A DNA stretch of 64,000 bases from Amycolatopsis sp. FBCC-B4732. Lineage in GTDB: Bacteria > Actinomycetota > Actinomycetes > Mycobacteriales > Pseudonocardiaceae. Shown piece by piece: positions 26,197 to 37,300 of this stretch (the stretch's first letter is position 1; each line of letters begins with the position of its first letter). The notes beneath the pieces are model-generated. The model had not been told where the DNA came from, made no database searches, and saw only the letters and a program-made list of their open reading frames with translations. The position numbers were made by a program, and so were the translations under genes. The stretch lies in contig NZ_CP095376.1 of assembly GCF_023008405.1 (NCBI RefSeq), positions 5,170,001 through 5,234,000 of the forward strand. The letters are read 5' to 3'.

Positions 26197-26541
26197 TTAG
26201 AGGATTTCCCGGCGCTTGCGCAGACGCTCGAGCGCCTCCGCCAGGATGGCCTCGCCGTCGGAGTCGCTGCGGCGCTCCTTGACGTAGGCCAGGTGCGTCT
26301 TGTAGGGCTCGGTCCGTGGGGCGGCCGGTGGGTTCTTTTCGTCCTGCCCGCCCGGAAGCCCGCAGCGCGGGCAGTCCCACTCGTCCGGGATCTCCGCGTC
26401 GAGCGCGAACGACGGCCGGGCCTCGTGGCCGTTGGCGCACCAATAACCTACCCGGCGCCGTGGCGCCGATTCACCCCGTTCCGATTCGCCCGTAGGACCG
26501 GCACCCACCCTGGTGCCCCGAATCGCGTTACCGCCAACCAT
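26197..26541 (-). CDS. rbpA: RNA polymerase-binding protein RbpA
   Basis: 114 aa, essential actinobacterial transcription factor that binds RNA polymerase and the principal sigma factor and stabilises open complexes. Visible: N-terminal basic tail MVGGNAIRGTRVGAGP, zinc ribbon WCANGHEARPSF...WDCPRCG, a basic linker, and the C-terminal sigma-interaction domain ending LAEALERLRKRREIL. Length and every landmark agree with the family. Monocistronic, convergent with the kinase gene. Confidence 0.97.
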   Translation of the reverse strand: MVGGNAIRGTRVGAGPTGESERGESAPRRRVGYWCANGHEARPSFALDAEIPDEWDCPRCGLPGGQDEKNPPAAPRTEPYKTHLAYVKERRSDSDGEAILAEALERLRKRREIL

Positions 26542-26648
26542 GAATCCTCACACCTAGGAATCGGCGGCGCGCCCCCCTATAGGCACGCCGAATCGCGCGT
26601 TCCGCCGTCGGATCCGGTCGCGATCGCGGCGGCGAGACGCCGGACGCG

Positions 26649-26879
26649 TCACACCTTGAGCAGCAGACCCAAGCCCACGATGCTGATCAGCCAGACCGCG
26701 CCCAGCAGCAGGGTGATCCGGTCGAGGTTCTTCTCGGCCACGCTCGACCCGGCCAGGCTCGACTGCATCCCGCCGCCGAACAGCGACGACAGGCCACCGC
26801 CCCGGCCGCGGTGCAGCAGCACGGCGACCACCAGCAGGACGCTGGAGACGATCAACAGGATTTGCAGGAACAGCTTCAT
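26649..26879 (-). CDS. secG: Preprotein translocase subunit SecG
   Basis: 76-aa component of the SecYEG channel, with two membrane helices (KLFLQILLIVSSVLLVVAVLL and DRITLLLGAVWLISIVGLG) flanking the glycine-rich cytoplasmic loop GRGGGLSSLFGGGMQ. Its position downstream of tpiA is conserved in actinobacteria, although here about 127 bases separate them, so it probably has its own promoter. Confidence 0.96.
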   Translation of the reverse strand: MKLFLQILLIVSSVLLVVAVLLHRGRGGGLSSLFGGGMQSSLAGSSVAEKNLDRITLLLGAVWLISIVGLGLLLKV

Positions 26880-27006
26880 GTCATCCTCTGGGCTCTAGGA
26901 GAATGCAGGGGTACGGCATGGTCGTTTCCGACCTCCACCGTACCCCTGGACTCGTCCACTGCTGTGTGACGGACCGGATACACAGGTTACCCGGTCGTGG
27001 CCTCGA

Positions 27007-27792
27007 TCAGGGCAGCGGCCCGCCCGCGGCGAGTGCGCAGAGTTTCGTGAACTCCTCACCGTCGAGGCTCGCTCCGCCGACCAGGGCACCGTCGATGTTC
27101 TCGCAGCCCACCAGCTCGCTGATGTTGCCCGACTTCACCGATCCCCCGTAGAGCACCCGGACGGACGAAGCGACGTCGTCGCCGTACTTCTCCTGGAGGG
27201 TCCCCCGGATGGCTTTGCAGACCTCTTCGGCGTCGGCCGACGACGCGACCTTGCCGGTGCCGATCGCCCAGACCGGCTCGTACGCGACGACCACGCCGGA
27301 GACCTGCTCGGCCTTGAGGCCCTTCAGGCCCTCGATCAGCTGCGTCGTGGTGTGGTGGATGTGCTCGCCGGCCTCGCGGACCTCGAGCTTCTCCCCGATG
27401 CAGAGGATCGGCGTGATGCCGTGCTTGAGCGCGGCCTTGACCTTCTTGTTGACCAGCTCGTCGGTCTCGGCGTGGTATTCGCGCCGCTCCGAGTGCCCGA
27501 CCGCGACGAACTTGCAGCCCAGCTTCGCCAGCATCAGGCCCGAGATGTCACCGGTGTAGGCGCCCGCGTCCTGCGGCGCGATGTCCTGCGCGCCGTAGGT
27601 CAGCGAGAGCTTGTCGCCGTCGACCAGGGTCTGCACGCTGCGGATGTCGGTGAACGGCGGCAGCACCGCCACGTCGACCTTCGCGTAGTACTTCTCCGGC
27701 AGCGCGAAGGCGATCTTCTGGACGAGCGCGATCGCCTCGAGGTGGTTCTGGTTCATCTTCCAGTTGCCGGCGATGAACGGCTTGCGTGCCAC
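27007..27792 (-). CDS. tpiA: Triosephosphate isomerase
   Basis: Interconverts DHAP and glyceraldehyde-3-phosphate. 261 aa from GTG 27792, whose first base is the last base of the pgk [11 protein letters not shown] carries the catalytic Lys, GHSERREYH the electrophilic His, [14 protein letters not shown] the catalytic Glu, and [10 protein letters not shown] the phosphate loop. Last gene of the gap-pgk-tpiA operon. Confidence 0.97.
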   Translation of the reverse strand: MARKPFIAGNWKMNQNHLEAIALVQKIAFALPEKYYAKVDVAVLPPFTDIRSVQTLVDGDKLSLTYGAQDIAPQDAGAYTGDISGLMLAKLGCKFVAVGHSERREYHAETDELVNKKVKAALKHGITPILCIGEKLEVREAGEHIHHTTTQLIEGLKGLKAEQVSGVVVAYEPVWAIGTGKVASSADAEEVCKAIRGTLQEKYGDDVASSVRVLYGGSVKSGNISELVGCENIDGALVGGASLDGEEFTKLCALAAGGPLP

Positions 27793-29006
27793 TAGTTCTT
27801 CTCCTCCAGGGCCACGACGCCCGGCAGTTCCTTGCCCTCGAGGTACTCCAGCGAGGCACCGCCGCCGGTGGAGATGTGCGAGAAGCCGTCTTCGGGCAGG
27901 CCCAGCTGCCGCACCGCGGCGGCCGAGTCGCCGCCGCCGACCACGGTGAACGCGTCGCTCTTCACGAGGGCTTCCGCGACGGCGCGGGTGCCGCCCGAGA
28001 ACGCCTCGAACTCGAACACGCCCATCGGGCCGTTCCAGAACACGGTCTTGGCGTCGGCCAGCTTGCCGGCGAACAGCTCCCGGCTCGCCGGGCCGATGTC
28101 CAGGCCCTGGCGGTCGGCCGGGATGGCGGTGGCCGCGACGACCTCGTGCTCGGCGTCGGCCGAGAACTCCGTCGCGGCGAGCACGTCGACCGGCAGGACC
28201 AGTTCGACGCCGCGCTTCTCGGCCTCGGCGAGGAAGCCCTTCACCTGGTCGAGCTGGTCGGCCTGCAGCAGCGACTGGCCGACCTCGTGGCCCTGGGCCT
28301 TGAGGAAGGTGTACGCCATGCCGCCGCCGATGAGCAGCCGGTCGACCTTGGTCAGCAGGTTCGCGATGACGCCGAGCTTGTCGGACACCTTCGCGCCGCC
28401 GAGCACGACCACGTAGGGCCGCTGCACGTCGTCGGTCAGCTTCTTCAGCACGTCCAGCTCGGCCAGCACGAGGCCGCCCGCGTACGCCGGGAGCACCGAG
28501 GCGACCTCGTAGACCGAGGCCTGCTTGCGGTGCACGACGCCGAAGCCGTCGGAGACGAACGCGCCGCCGGGCACCAGCGCGCCCAGCTCGGCGGCCAGCT
28601 CGGAGCGGTCCACGGCGTCCTTGCTGGTCTCGCGCGCGTCGAAGCGCACGTTCTCCAGCAGGACGACGCCGCCGTCGGCCAAGCCGCCGGTCAGCGCCTT
28701 CGCGGACTCGCCGACCAGGTCACCGGCCAGTGCGACCTCGGCGCCGAGCAGCTCGGAAAGCCGCTGGGCGACGGGCGCGAGGGTGTACTTCGCGTCCGGC
28801 TCGCCCTTGGGGCGGCCGAGGTGCGCGGTGACGACGACCTTCGCGCCCGCGTCGGCGAGCTTCTTGATCGTCGGCAGCGCGGCGCGGACCCGGCCGTCGT
28901 CGGTGATACGGGACCCGTCGAGCGGGACGTTCAGGTCGGACCGCACGAGTACGTACCGGCCCTGAACGCCCTCACCCAGCAGGTCGTCGAGGTTCTTGAC
29001 GGTCAT
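27792..29006 (-). CDS. pgk: Phosphoglycerate kinase
   Basis: Substrate-level ATP synthesis from 1,3-bisphosphoglycerate. ATG 29006 ([20 protein letters not shown]) gives 404 aa. [18 protein letters not shown] is the N-terminal substrate signature, [18 protein letters not shown] and the nucleotide loop [12 protein letters not shown] near the C-terminus are all present. The start is 5 bases after the gap stop; co-transcribed and translationally coupled to tpiA. Confidence 0.97.
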   Translation of the reverse strand: MTVKNLDDLLGEGVQGRYVLVRSDLNVPLDGSRITDDGRVRAALPTIKKLADAGAKVVVTAHLGRPKGEPDAKYTLAPVAQRLSELLGAEVALAGDLVGESAKALTGGLADGGVVLLENVRFDARETSKDAVDRSELAAELGALVPGGAFVSDGFGVVHRKQASVYEVASVLPAYAGGLVLAELDVLKKLTDDVQRPYVVVLGGAKVSDKLGVIANLLTKVDRLLIGGGMAYTFLKAQGHEVGQSLLQADQLDQVKGFLAEAEKRGVELVLPVDVLAATEFSADAEHEVVAATAIPADRQGLDIGPASRELFAGKLADAKTVFWNGPMGVFEFEAFSGGTRAVAEALVKSDAFTVVGGGDSAAAVRQLGLPEDGFSHISTGGGASLEYLEGKELPGVVALEEKN

Positions 29007-29011
29007 CCGGC

Positions 29012-30668
<1,657 letters not shown>

Positions 30669-31265
30669 GCGCCGGCACCAGCCCCAACGGCCGCTCGGCG
30701 TGGTGGCTAGCAGGAGCCGACCAGGCCGCGAGCGCGGGCACCGACCCCAGCGCGCGCACGGGGTGGCGGGCCCCGGGTGGCGAGCGCGGACACCAGCCCC
30801 AACGGGCGCACGGCATGGTGGCCAGCAGAGGCCAACCAAGCCGGAAGCGCAGACACCAACCCCAGCGGGCGCACGAAGTGATGGCGGGCCCCGGGTGGCG
30901 AGCGCGGACACCAGCCCCAACGACCGCTCGGCATGGTGGCCAGCAGAAGCCAACCAAGCCGGAAGCGCAGACACCAACCCCAACAGCCGCTCGGCGTGGT
31001 GGCCAGCAGGAGCCGACCAATCCGGAAGCGCAGACACCAGCCCAAACGGCCGCACGAGGTGGCGGCAACCGGAGCCGATCAAGTCGCGAGCGCGGGCACC
31101 AACCCCAACGGCCGCTCCGCGTGGTTGTCAGCAGGAGCCGACCGCAAGCGCAGGCACCAGCCCAACAGCCGCAAAAGGCGCCGAAGCAGAAGCCGACCAG
31201 ACCGCAAGCGCAGACACCAGCCCCAGCGGGCGCAACGGGGTGGTGGCGGGCCCCAGGTGGCGAGA
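30669..31265. repeat. Degenerate minisatellite, 10 units of 52-63 bp
   Basis: Units begin with a core like GCGCAGACACCAACCCCA. Starts are at 30669, 30732, 30784, 30847, 30902, 30965, 31028, 31090, 31148 and 31208, giving periods 63, 52, 63, 55, 63, 63, 62, 58 and 60. Two unit types are seen: a 63-bp form containing TGGTGGCCAGCAGGAGCC and a shorter form containing GGCGGGCCCCGGGTGGCGA. The mix of periods that are and are not multiples of three breaks any reading frame, so the array is probably non-coding. It lies at the edge of the region that separates gap from whiA. Confidence 0.85.
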
Positions 31266-31285
31266 GCGGGCGCGAGCCCGCCGCG

Positions 31286-32464
31286 CTATGCCGATAGCTC
31301 CCGTTCCAGCGGTGTCCGGAACCGGGGCACCGTCCGGACCTCGCCGAACCATCCCTCACAGCGCGCCGCCTCCGCCTTGACCGCCGCCGTCACTTCCGTT
31401 CCCACGTCCTCCAGCAACCGGTACGCGATCTCCCCCGACGGGCGCTGGGCCCATCCGCCCACGACCCGGCCCGAGGACCAGATCGTCGGGCCGATGTTGC
31501 CGCTGCGGTCGAACAGTGCCGCTCGGTGCGGGCCCAGGAACCAGTCCCGGTCCTGCCAGCCCATCGGCGTCGGGTCCAGGGCCGGCAAGAACGCCACCCA
31601 CGGTGGCGGCGAAGGCACCGGCTCCAGGTCGTCCGGCAGCGCGATCCCCGTGACTCCCTCGAGGTCCACCTCCACCGGCGACAACCCGGCCAGTGCCTTC
31701 TTCGTCTGCCCCGCCGTCCAGCCCGTCCACCACCTCAGGTCGGTGATCGGGGCCGGGCCGTACGCCTGCAGCCAGCGGCGGGCCAGCTCGGTGCGCGCCT
31801 CCTCCGCGTCCCACGCGCGCAGCCCGGGCGCCCAGGAATCCATCGGGTGCCAGACGTACTGCGTGCTGATCCAGCTCCCCCGCGGCCGCCCGCGCACGAT
31901 GCGGCCGGCCGCTGCCAGGAGGAACAACACGCGGCTCGTCACGTTGCCGATCGCTTCGTACGGCTTGCCCGCCGCCATCAGCAGCTGCTGGCGCAGCCGG
32001 GGCTCGTCCTCGCTCAGCTGCTGCGCCGTCGCCGAGCCACGCGCGCGCAGTGCCTCCTCCACCGAAGCCTCGACCGAAGCCAGCCACTTCCCCGGCTCCG
32101 GCACGTTTTCCGGGTGGCCCTGCTGCCCGAGGTGCTGCTCCAACAATTTCCGCTGCTTGACCTCGATGTCCGCGGTGCACGCGGCCTGCACGAGCGCCGC
32201 CGCCTCGAGATCCGTCACGAACACCGTGCGGCGCATGCCGAGCAGCCGCAGCAGCGTCCGGTCGGTGTACAACGCTTGCTCCACCAGGGAAATCGCCGGG
32301 GACGCGAGCCGCGCGCACGCCGACAGGTGGACGGTCGCCGGGTCGGTCGCGTGCAGGGCGACGATCCCCGTCACCGCCTCCGCCACCGTGGGGGCGGGCG
32401 TGGCGAGGTGGTGGCGGGTCCCCAGGCGGGCCCGGCGCTGTTCGGTGCTGATCTTCGGAGGCAC
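31286..32464 (-). CDS. Winged-helix DNA-binding protein, AlkZ/YcaQ (HTH_42) superfamily
   Basis: 392 aa. The superfamily contains DNA glycosylases that unhook interstrand crosslinks or remove bulky alkyl adducts. Tandem winged-helix architecture is supported by the C-terminal landmark PALDPTPMGWQDRDWFLG and GNIGPTIWSSGRVVGGW. The glycosylase loop in characterised members has a Gln-x-Gln or Gln-x-Asp motif; at the matching place here I read ALHATDPATVHLSA, so the glutamines are absent and His/Asp or Thr/Asp would have to act. Similar HATDP sequences are common in actinobacterial homologues, so it may be a distinct subgroup or a non-enzymatic member. Monocistronic, next to the minisatellite. 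Confidence 0.8.
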   Translation of the reverse strand: MPPKISTEQRRARLGTRHHLATPAPTVAEAVTGIVALHATDPATVHLSACARLASPAISLVEQALYTDRTLLRLLGMRRTVFVTDLEAAALVQAACTADIEVKQRKLLEQHLGQQGHPENVPEPGKWLASVEASVEEALRARGSATAQQLSEDEPRLRQQLLMAAGKPYEAIGNVTSRVLFLLAAAGRIVRGRPRGSWISTQYVWHPMDSWAPGLRAWDAEEARTELARRWLQAYGPAPITDLRWWTGWTAGQTKKALAGLSPVEVDLEGVTGIALPDDLEPVPSPPPWVAFLPALDPTPMGWQDRDWFLGPHRAALFDRSGNIGPTIWSSGRVVGGWAQRPSGEIAYRLLEDVGTEVTAAVKAEAARCEGWFGEVRTVPRFRTPLERELSA

Positions 32465-32536
32465 CCGCTCTTCCTACCAGCGCGCACCGACAAAAACGTC
32501 TGGTCACCCCCACGACCAGGGGGATAGCCTCGCGCC

Positions 32537-33181
32537 ATGGTCTCCGGTCCGCACTTGGCGGCGTTCGCCGCGCTGACGTTCCTCATGGTCGTGGTCCCCG
32601 GGCCGAGCGTGCTGTTCACCATCAGCCGCGCGCTCACCGTCGGGCGCCGCGACGCGCTGCTGACCGTCCTGGGCAATTCCGTGGGCGTGTACACGCAGGT
32701 CGTGGCCGTCGCCTTCGGGCTCGGCGCGCTCGTGACGACGTCGGCGGCGGTCTTCACCGGGATCAAGATCGCCGGTGCGGTCTACCTCGTCTACCTGGGG
32801 ATCCAGGCCGTCCGGCACCGCCGGAAGCTGTCCGACGCGATGGCCGCGAAGGTGCGCGCCACCCCCGGGCGCGTCCTCACCGTCCTGCGCGACGGCTTCG
32901 TCGTCGGCTTCGCAAACCCGAAGTCGATCGTGTTCCTGGCGGCGCTGCTCCCCCAGTTCGTCGACCCCGCGGCCGGGTCCGTGCCCGCGCAGATGCTGGT
33001 CCTCGGGCTCTGCCTGCCGGCGATCGCGCTGGCCACCGACAGCGCGTGGGCGCTGGTCGCCGGCACCGCGCGCGCCTGGTTCGCCCGCTCGCCGCGGCGG
33101 CTGGAGGCCGTCGGCGGCACCGGCGGCCTCGTCATGATCGGCCTCGGCACCGGGCTGGCGTTCACCGGCCGGGGTGACTGA
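32537..33181 (+). CDS. LysE-family amino-acid exporter
   Basis: 214 aa from ATG 32537, inner-membrane exporter of the LysE/RhtB superfamily. The N-terminal signature is FLMVVVPGPSVLFTISRALT with helices following; VGFANPKSIVFLAALLPQFVD is the central conserved segment. About six membrane helices, typical length. Divergent from the AlkZ-like gene (72-base gap); its last 20 bases overlap convergently with the regulator gene behind it. Substrate unknown. Confidence 0.92.
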   Translation: MVSGPHLAAFAALTFLMVVVPGPSVLFTISRALTVGRRDALLTVLGNSVGVYTQVVAVAFGLGALVTTSAAVFTGIKIAGAVYLVYLGIQAVRHRRKLSDAMAAKVRATPGRVLTVLRDGFVVGFANPKSIVFLAALLPQFVDPAAGSVPAQMLVLGLCLPAIALATDSAWALVAGTARAWFARSPRRLEAVGGTGGLVMIGLGTGLAFTGRGD

Positions 33182-33488
33182 GCACCAGGTCCAGCAACCC
33201 CGGGAAAGCCGCGTCGAATTCGGGACGCCGCAAGCGGTTCAGCCGCCGCGGCCCGTCGTCGCGCTGCTCGATCAGGCCCGCCGCGCGCAGCACCGCGAAG
33301 TGGTGGCTGCGGGTCGCCTTCGCCACCGGCAGGTCGAACGTGCCGCACGCCTTCGTCCAGTCCGGCACGGCCGCCAGCTCGCGCAGGATGCTGCGGCGCA
33401 CCGGATCGGCGACCGCGGCCAGCGCCTCCTGCAGCGAAACCTCCGCCGGGGGCGCGTGCGAGAGCCCCCGGGCCCGGGCCGTGCTCAC
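33162..33488 (-). CDS. ArsR-like winged-helix transcriptional regulator
   Basis: 108 aa from GTG 33488 (VSTARARGLSHAPPAEV...). The HTH is EALAAVADPVRRSILRELA...FDLPVAKATRSHHFAVLRAAGLIEQRDDG, a standard ArsR/SmtB-type fold with recognition helix ATRSHHFAVL. Metal-site cysteines are not in the recognition helix; one Cys (TKACGTF) is present, so metal sensing is unlikely. Its GTG overlaps the LLM oxidoreductase stop (GTGA), so the pair is co-translated and the regulator probably controls its own operon. Confidence 0.88.
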   Translation of the reverse strand: MSTARARGLSHAPPAEVSLQEALAAVADPVRRSILRELAAVPDWTKACGTFDLPVAKATRSHHFAVLRAAGLIEQRDDGPRRLNRLRRPEFDAAFPGLLDLVLSHPGR

Positions 33489-34276
33489 CGGATCGCCTCC
33501 GCCAGGCCCGGCCACCACTCCCGCGGCAGGCCGTCGAGCGGGACGACGACCTGGTCCGCCCCCGCGGCCCGGAACTCCCGCAGCCGCGCCACCACGGCGT
33601 CGAAGTCGCCCCACACGGTGACGCCGTCGACCAGCCGGTCCGACAGCTCCGAGATATCGGTGTCGGAGAACCCCATCCGCCGGAGGTTGGCCGCGTAGCC
33701 CGGCATCCCGGCCAGGAACTTCAGCGACCCGCCCCGGACGGTCTCGCGGACGGCGGCGACGTCGGTCTCCGCCACCACGTTCAGCAGCACCGACAGCTGC
33801 GGGCCCGCGCCGAGGATCTCCCGCGCCGAAGCGACGTAGTCCGTCGTCACCAGGTACGGGTACGCGCCCGAAGCGCGGTCTCGCGCCAGGCCGAGCATCC
33901 GCGGCCCGAGCGCCGAAAGGATCCGCGCGGACGGCGGCACGACGTCCTCGATCTCGTCGAGGTAGTCGTTCAGCGCCGCCAGCGGACGCGCCCCGTGCGC
34001 CCCGCCGAGGCCGACGACGAACCGGCCGGCGGGCAGGTCCGCGTACGCCGAGGCCACCGCGGCGGCCGGGACGCGGTCGACCGACAGGATCCCGCTCGCC
34101 ACCTGGACCCGCGAAGTCCCGCGGACGACCTCGGCGATGCGCGGCAGGTTGTTGCCCTGCCCGCCGGCCAGCCACAGCGTGGCGTAGCCCAGTTCCTCCA
34201 GCTCGGCCGCGGTCGCCACGGCGGCGTCGGTGTCCAGTGCGGTGTGGGTGGCCCCCAGCGGCCCCAGCTTCGTCAT
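33485..34276 (-). CDS. LLM-class, probably F420-dependent oxidoreductase
   Basis: 263 aa from ATG 34276 (MTKLGPLGATHTALDTD...). Luciferase-like TIM barrel; RVQVASGILSVDRVPAAAVA, GRFVVGLGGAHGARPLAALNDYLDEI and the C-terminal VDGVTVWGDFDAVVARLREFRAAGADQVVV are characteristic of actinobacterial F420-type LLM enzymes (the TIGR03620-like group). Substrate not readable. First gene of a two-gene operon with the ArsR-like regulator; it begins 38 bases after the SMC gene stop on the same strand. Confidence 0.88.
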   Translation of the reverse strand: MTKLGPLGATHTALDTDAAVATAAELEELGYATLWLAGGQGNNLPRIAEVVRGTSRVQVASGILSVDRVPAAAVASAYADLPAGRFVVGLGGAHGARPLAALNDYLDEIEDVVPPSARILSALGPRMLGLARDRASGAYPYLVTTDYVASAREILGAGPQLSVLLNVVAETDVAAVRETVRGGSLKFLAGMPGYAANLRRMGFSDTDISELSDRLVDGVTVWGDFDAVVARLREFRAAGADQVVVPLDGLPREWWPGLAEAIR

Positions 34277-34313
34277 GCGCGGGGGAACCACGGGGCGCCG
34301 CGGGATGTTCCCG

Positions 34314-37300
34314 TCACGCGCTCTGTTCGTCGTCGGCGGAATCCTCGGCGGCCTCGGCCGGCCGCGTGAACATCCGCGTCGCCGAGAGCCGCGCGACGCC
34401 GTCCGGGTCGCCCAGGTCGTCCAGGGAAGTCCGGACCGTCGAGTCCACCGACAGGTACTTCCGGCCCGCGCGCAGGTCGGCGTCGTTGCGCAGCCGCACG
34501 ATCAGCGGGAACTCCGACAGCGCGCCCGCGTCGAACAGGCCCGTCGTGTAGATCAGCTGGACGCCCAGCGCTTCGGCCACCGCCCGCTGCAGCTCCAGGA
34601 GGTACCCGGCGGACGCGCGGCCGATCGGGTTGTCCAGGAACAGCACGCCCGAGTGGCGGTTGCGGGCCTTGCCGCGGTTGTTCGCGCGCAACGCCGCCAG
34701 GGTGCAGTACAGAATGATCGCCGCGGTCAGCTGCTGGCCGCCGGAGAAGACGTCTCGGATCTCCGAGACGCGCTGGCGTTCGGTCCGCAGCACCGAGTCC
34801 GGCTTGAGCATGTCGACGCGGAAGCCCTTGGGCGCCGCGGCCCGGACCCCGCGCAGCACCAGCGAAAGCCCGTCGCGCTTGACGTCGCGGCCGTCCGCGG
34901 TCTTGCCGACGGCGGCCTCGTCGACGACCTCGCCGAGCTTCTCGGTGAGCGCGTTGTCCTCCAGTTCGGTGAACCGGATGCGCAGGAACTCCTGCCCGGA
35001 CCAGTCGCCGAGGCCGTCGGGCAGCCGCGAGACGCGCTGGGCCGAGCGCAACGTCCGGAGCGCGCCGTCGACCATGCCCTGCATGCGCGTGATGATGCCG
35101 CCGCGGTGCCGGTCGATCTGCGCGAGGTCGTCGGTGAGCGACCGCAGCCGCGGCCGCAGCGCCTCGGCCCACTCGGCCGCGTGCGCCGGGAGCTGGTCGC
35201 GCTTGACCGAGATGACCTGCTGGCGCACCGGCGTGCTCAGCTTCTCGAACCGCTTCTCGGTCGCGTACTGCGCGAGCTGGTCGGCGGCCGCGCGCACCCG
35301 CCGGTCGCCCGCGTCGGCGGCTTCCTGCGCGTCGGTGAACGTGGCGTTCAGCCGGGTGTGCTGGGCGCGCGCGGTCTCGACGTCGCCGTCGTAGGCGGCC
35401 GCGTCGGTGTCGGTGACCAGGTGCGCCATCGACTCCGCGAGCAGCGAGAAGCCGGACGCCGAGTTCTTCGCCGATTCCAGCGTCGCTTCCGCCGCGGCCC
35501 GGCGTTCCTGCAGCTCCTCCCACTTGCGGGCCGCCGCGGACGCCTCCAGCCCGGCCGCGTCGATCAGCTCCAGGCCGTGCTCGATGTCGCGGGGCTTCTC
35601 CCCCGTGGCGCCGGTCTGCGCCGGCAGCGAGTCCAGCTCCGCGCGCCGCGTCGAGACGAGCCCGATCGCTTCGGTGCGCTCGTCCTCGCACCCGTCGACG
35701 ACGCGGCGGGCGCGTGCCAAGGCGGCCGCGCGGGCCGAGGCGTCGGAGCCGTCGGGCGTCTCCAGCAGTTCCGCCGCGCGTGCCCGGACGGCCGCGTCGA
35801 GCGACTCGACCGCCGAGCCCGCGGCCGCTTCCGCGGATTCGGCCTGCTCCAGCTCGGCCCGCAGGTCGCTGCCGACCTCGACCTTCGCGTACGACTCGGA
35901 CGCCGACAGGTAGGTCCGGCGCAGCGCGTCGACCGGCTCGGACGGCACCGGGCCGTCCGCCGCTTCGGCCGCGCCCGGTACTTCGGCCAGCTCCGCCCGC
36001 GCGGTGGTCGCGGTGCGGCGGTGCCCGTCGGCGGTGCGCTGCTCCTCCCCCGCCTGCTCGCGCAGCCGCGCGGCCTTGCCCGCCGCGTCGGAGGCCTGGA
36101 GGTCGGCGCGCTCGGCGATCTCGGTCGCGCGCTCGACGTCTTCGGTCCACTCCGCGATGCGTGCGCTGCGGGCGCCCAGCTCGCCCAGCCGCCGGGCCCG
36201 TTCCTCCGCCTCGGCCGCGGCCGCCCGCCGCTCGGGGACGCGTTCCCGCAGCGACGCCGCTTTTTCGCTCAGCCGCGCGAATTCCGCGTCGGCCTGCTCC
36301 AGCGCGGTGCGCGCGGTCTCCCGAGCGGACCGGGCCGCCTGCGCCTGCTCGGCCAGCGTCGCGACGGCGCCGGGCGGGTAGTCCTCGCGCCAGGTGGTGA
36401 GCTTCCAGGTCAGCGCGCCGTCCGCGGACAGCTTGGCGGACAGCGCTTCCAGCCGCCGCTGCCGTTCGGTGTGCCGGCGCGCCACGGCTTCGCGCTCGGC
36501 ATCGGCGGCTTCTTCGTCGTACATCGCGGGGTTCGGCGGCACGAGGAACTCGACGCCGGGCGCGACGGGCGCGTCGGCTTGCAACGCGTCCGTGGTGCCG
36601 ACGGCGATCGTCGCGGACGGCAGCAGCCGCCGCTTCGTGAGCACCTCGCGAGCGCGGTCCACGTGCGCGGCGTCGTTGAGCAGGACACCCGAAACCAGCT
36701 GCGGCAGGGTCTCCAGCACCTCGGCGCGGCGCCCGGCGTCCAGTTTGGACAGGTAGCGCCAGCCGGACCACGCCGTGATCCCCGCTTCTTCCAAGGCGTC
36801 GAGGGCGGCCTGGACGTCTTCCGGCGGCGGCAGCAGCCCGCCCGACCCCAGCGCGGACAGCGCGCGCTCGTCGGCGGACTCCTCCATCCGCAGCGCGGTC
36901 TGCTCCTTCTCGACGGCCGCGCTCGCCTCGCGCAGCCGCTCCAGCAGCACCGGCAGGTCGCTTTCGAGGGCGACGTCGTCCGCGCCGAGCAGCTCGACCA
37001 GGCGGCCCTCGGCAGCCAGAGCGTCCGTGCGGCGGTGCGCCCGGTCGAGGTCCTCGGTGGCCCGCTCGAAGCGGTCCTGGGTGGTGCCCGCGAGCTGGTG
37101 GGCCTCGTTGACGGCCCGTTGCGCCGCCTGGAGGTCGGCCGCGACGCGGTCGAGTTCCTGTTCGCGCCGGGTCAGCTCCGCAGTGGCCTGCTCGGCCGCC
37201 GAACGAGCGGTCCGGGAAGCCTCGGCGACGTCGGCGCCCGAGGGCAGCAGCCCGGCGCGGACGGCGTTCTGGACCTCTTCGCGCAGCTCCGTGATCCGCG

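Noticed and set aside
30669..31265. CRISPR array
   Set aside because: The units are degenerate, directly adjacent and without constant-length unique spacers; no cas genes are present in the window.
33485..34276. Candidate for the missing JetD/MksG nuclease downstream of the SMC gene
   Set aside because: The gene is a clear LLM-class oxidoreductase with no TOPRIM or nuclease motif; the ArsR-like gene after it is too small.
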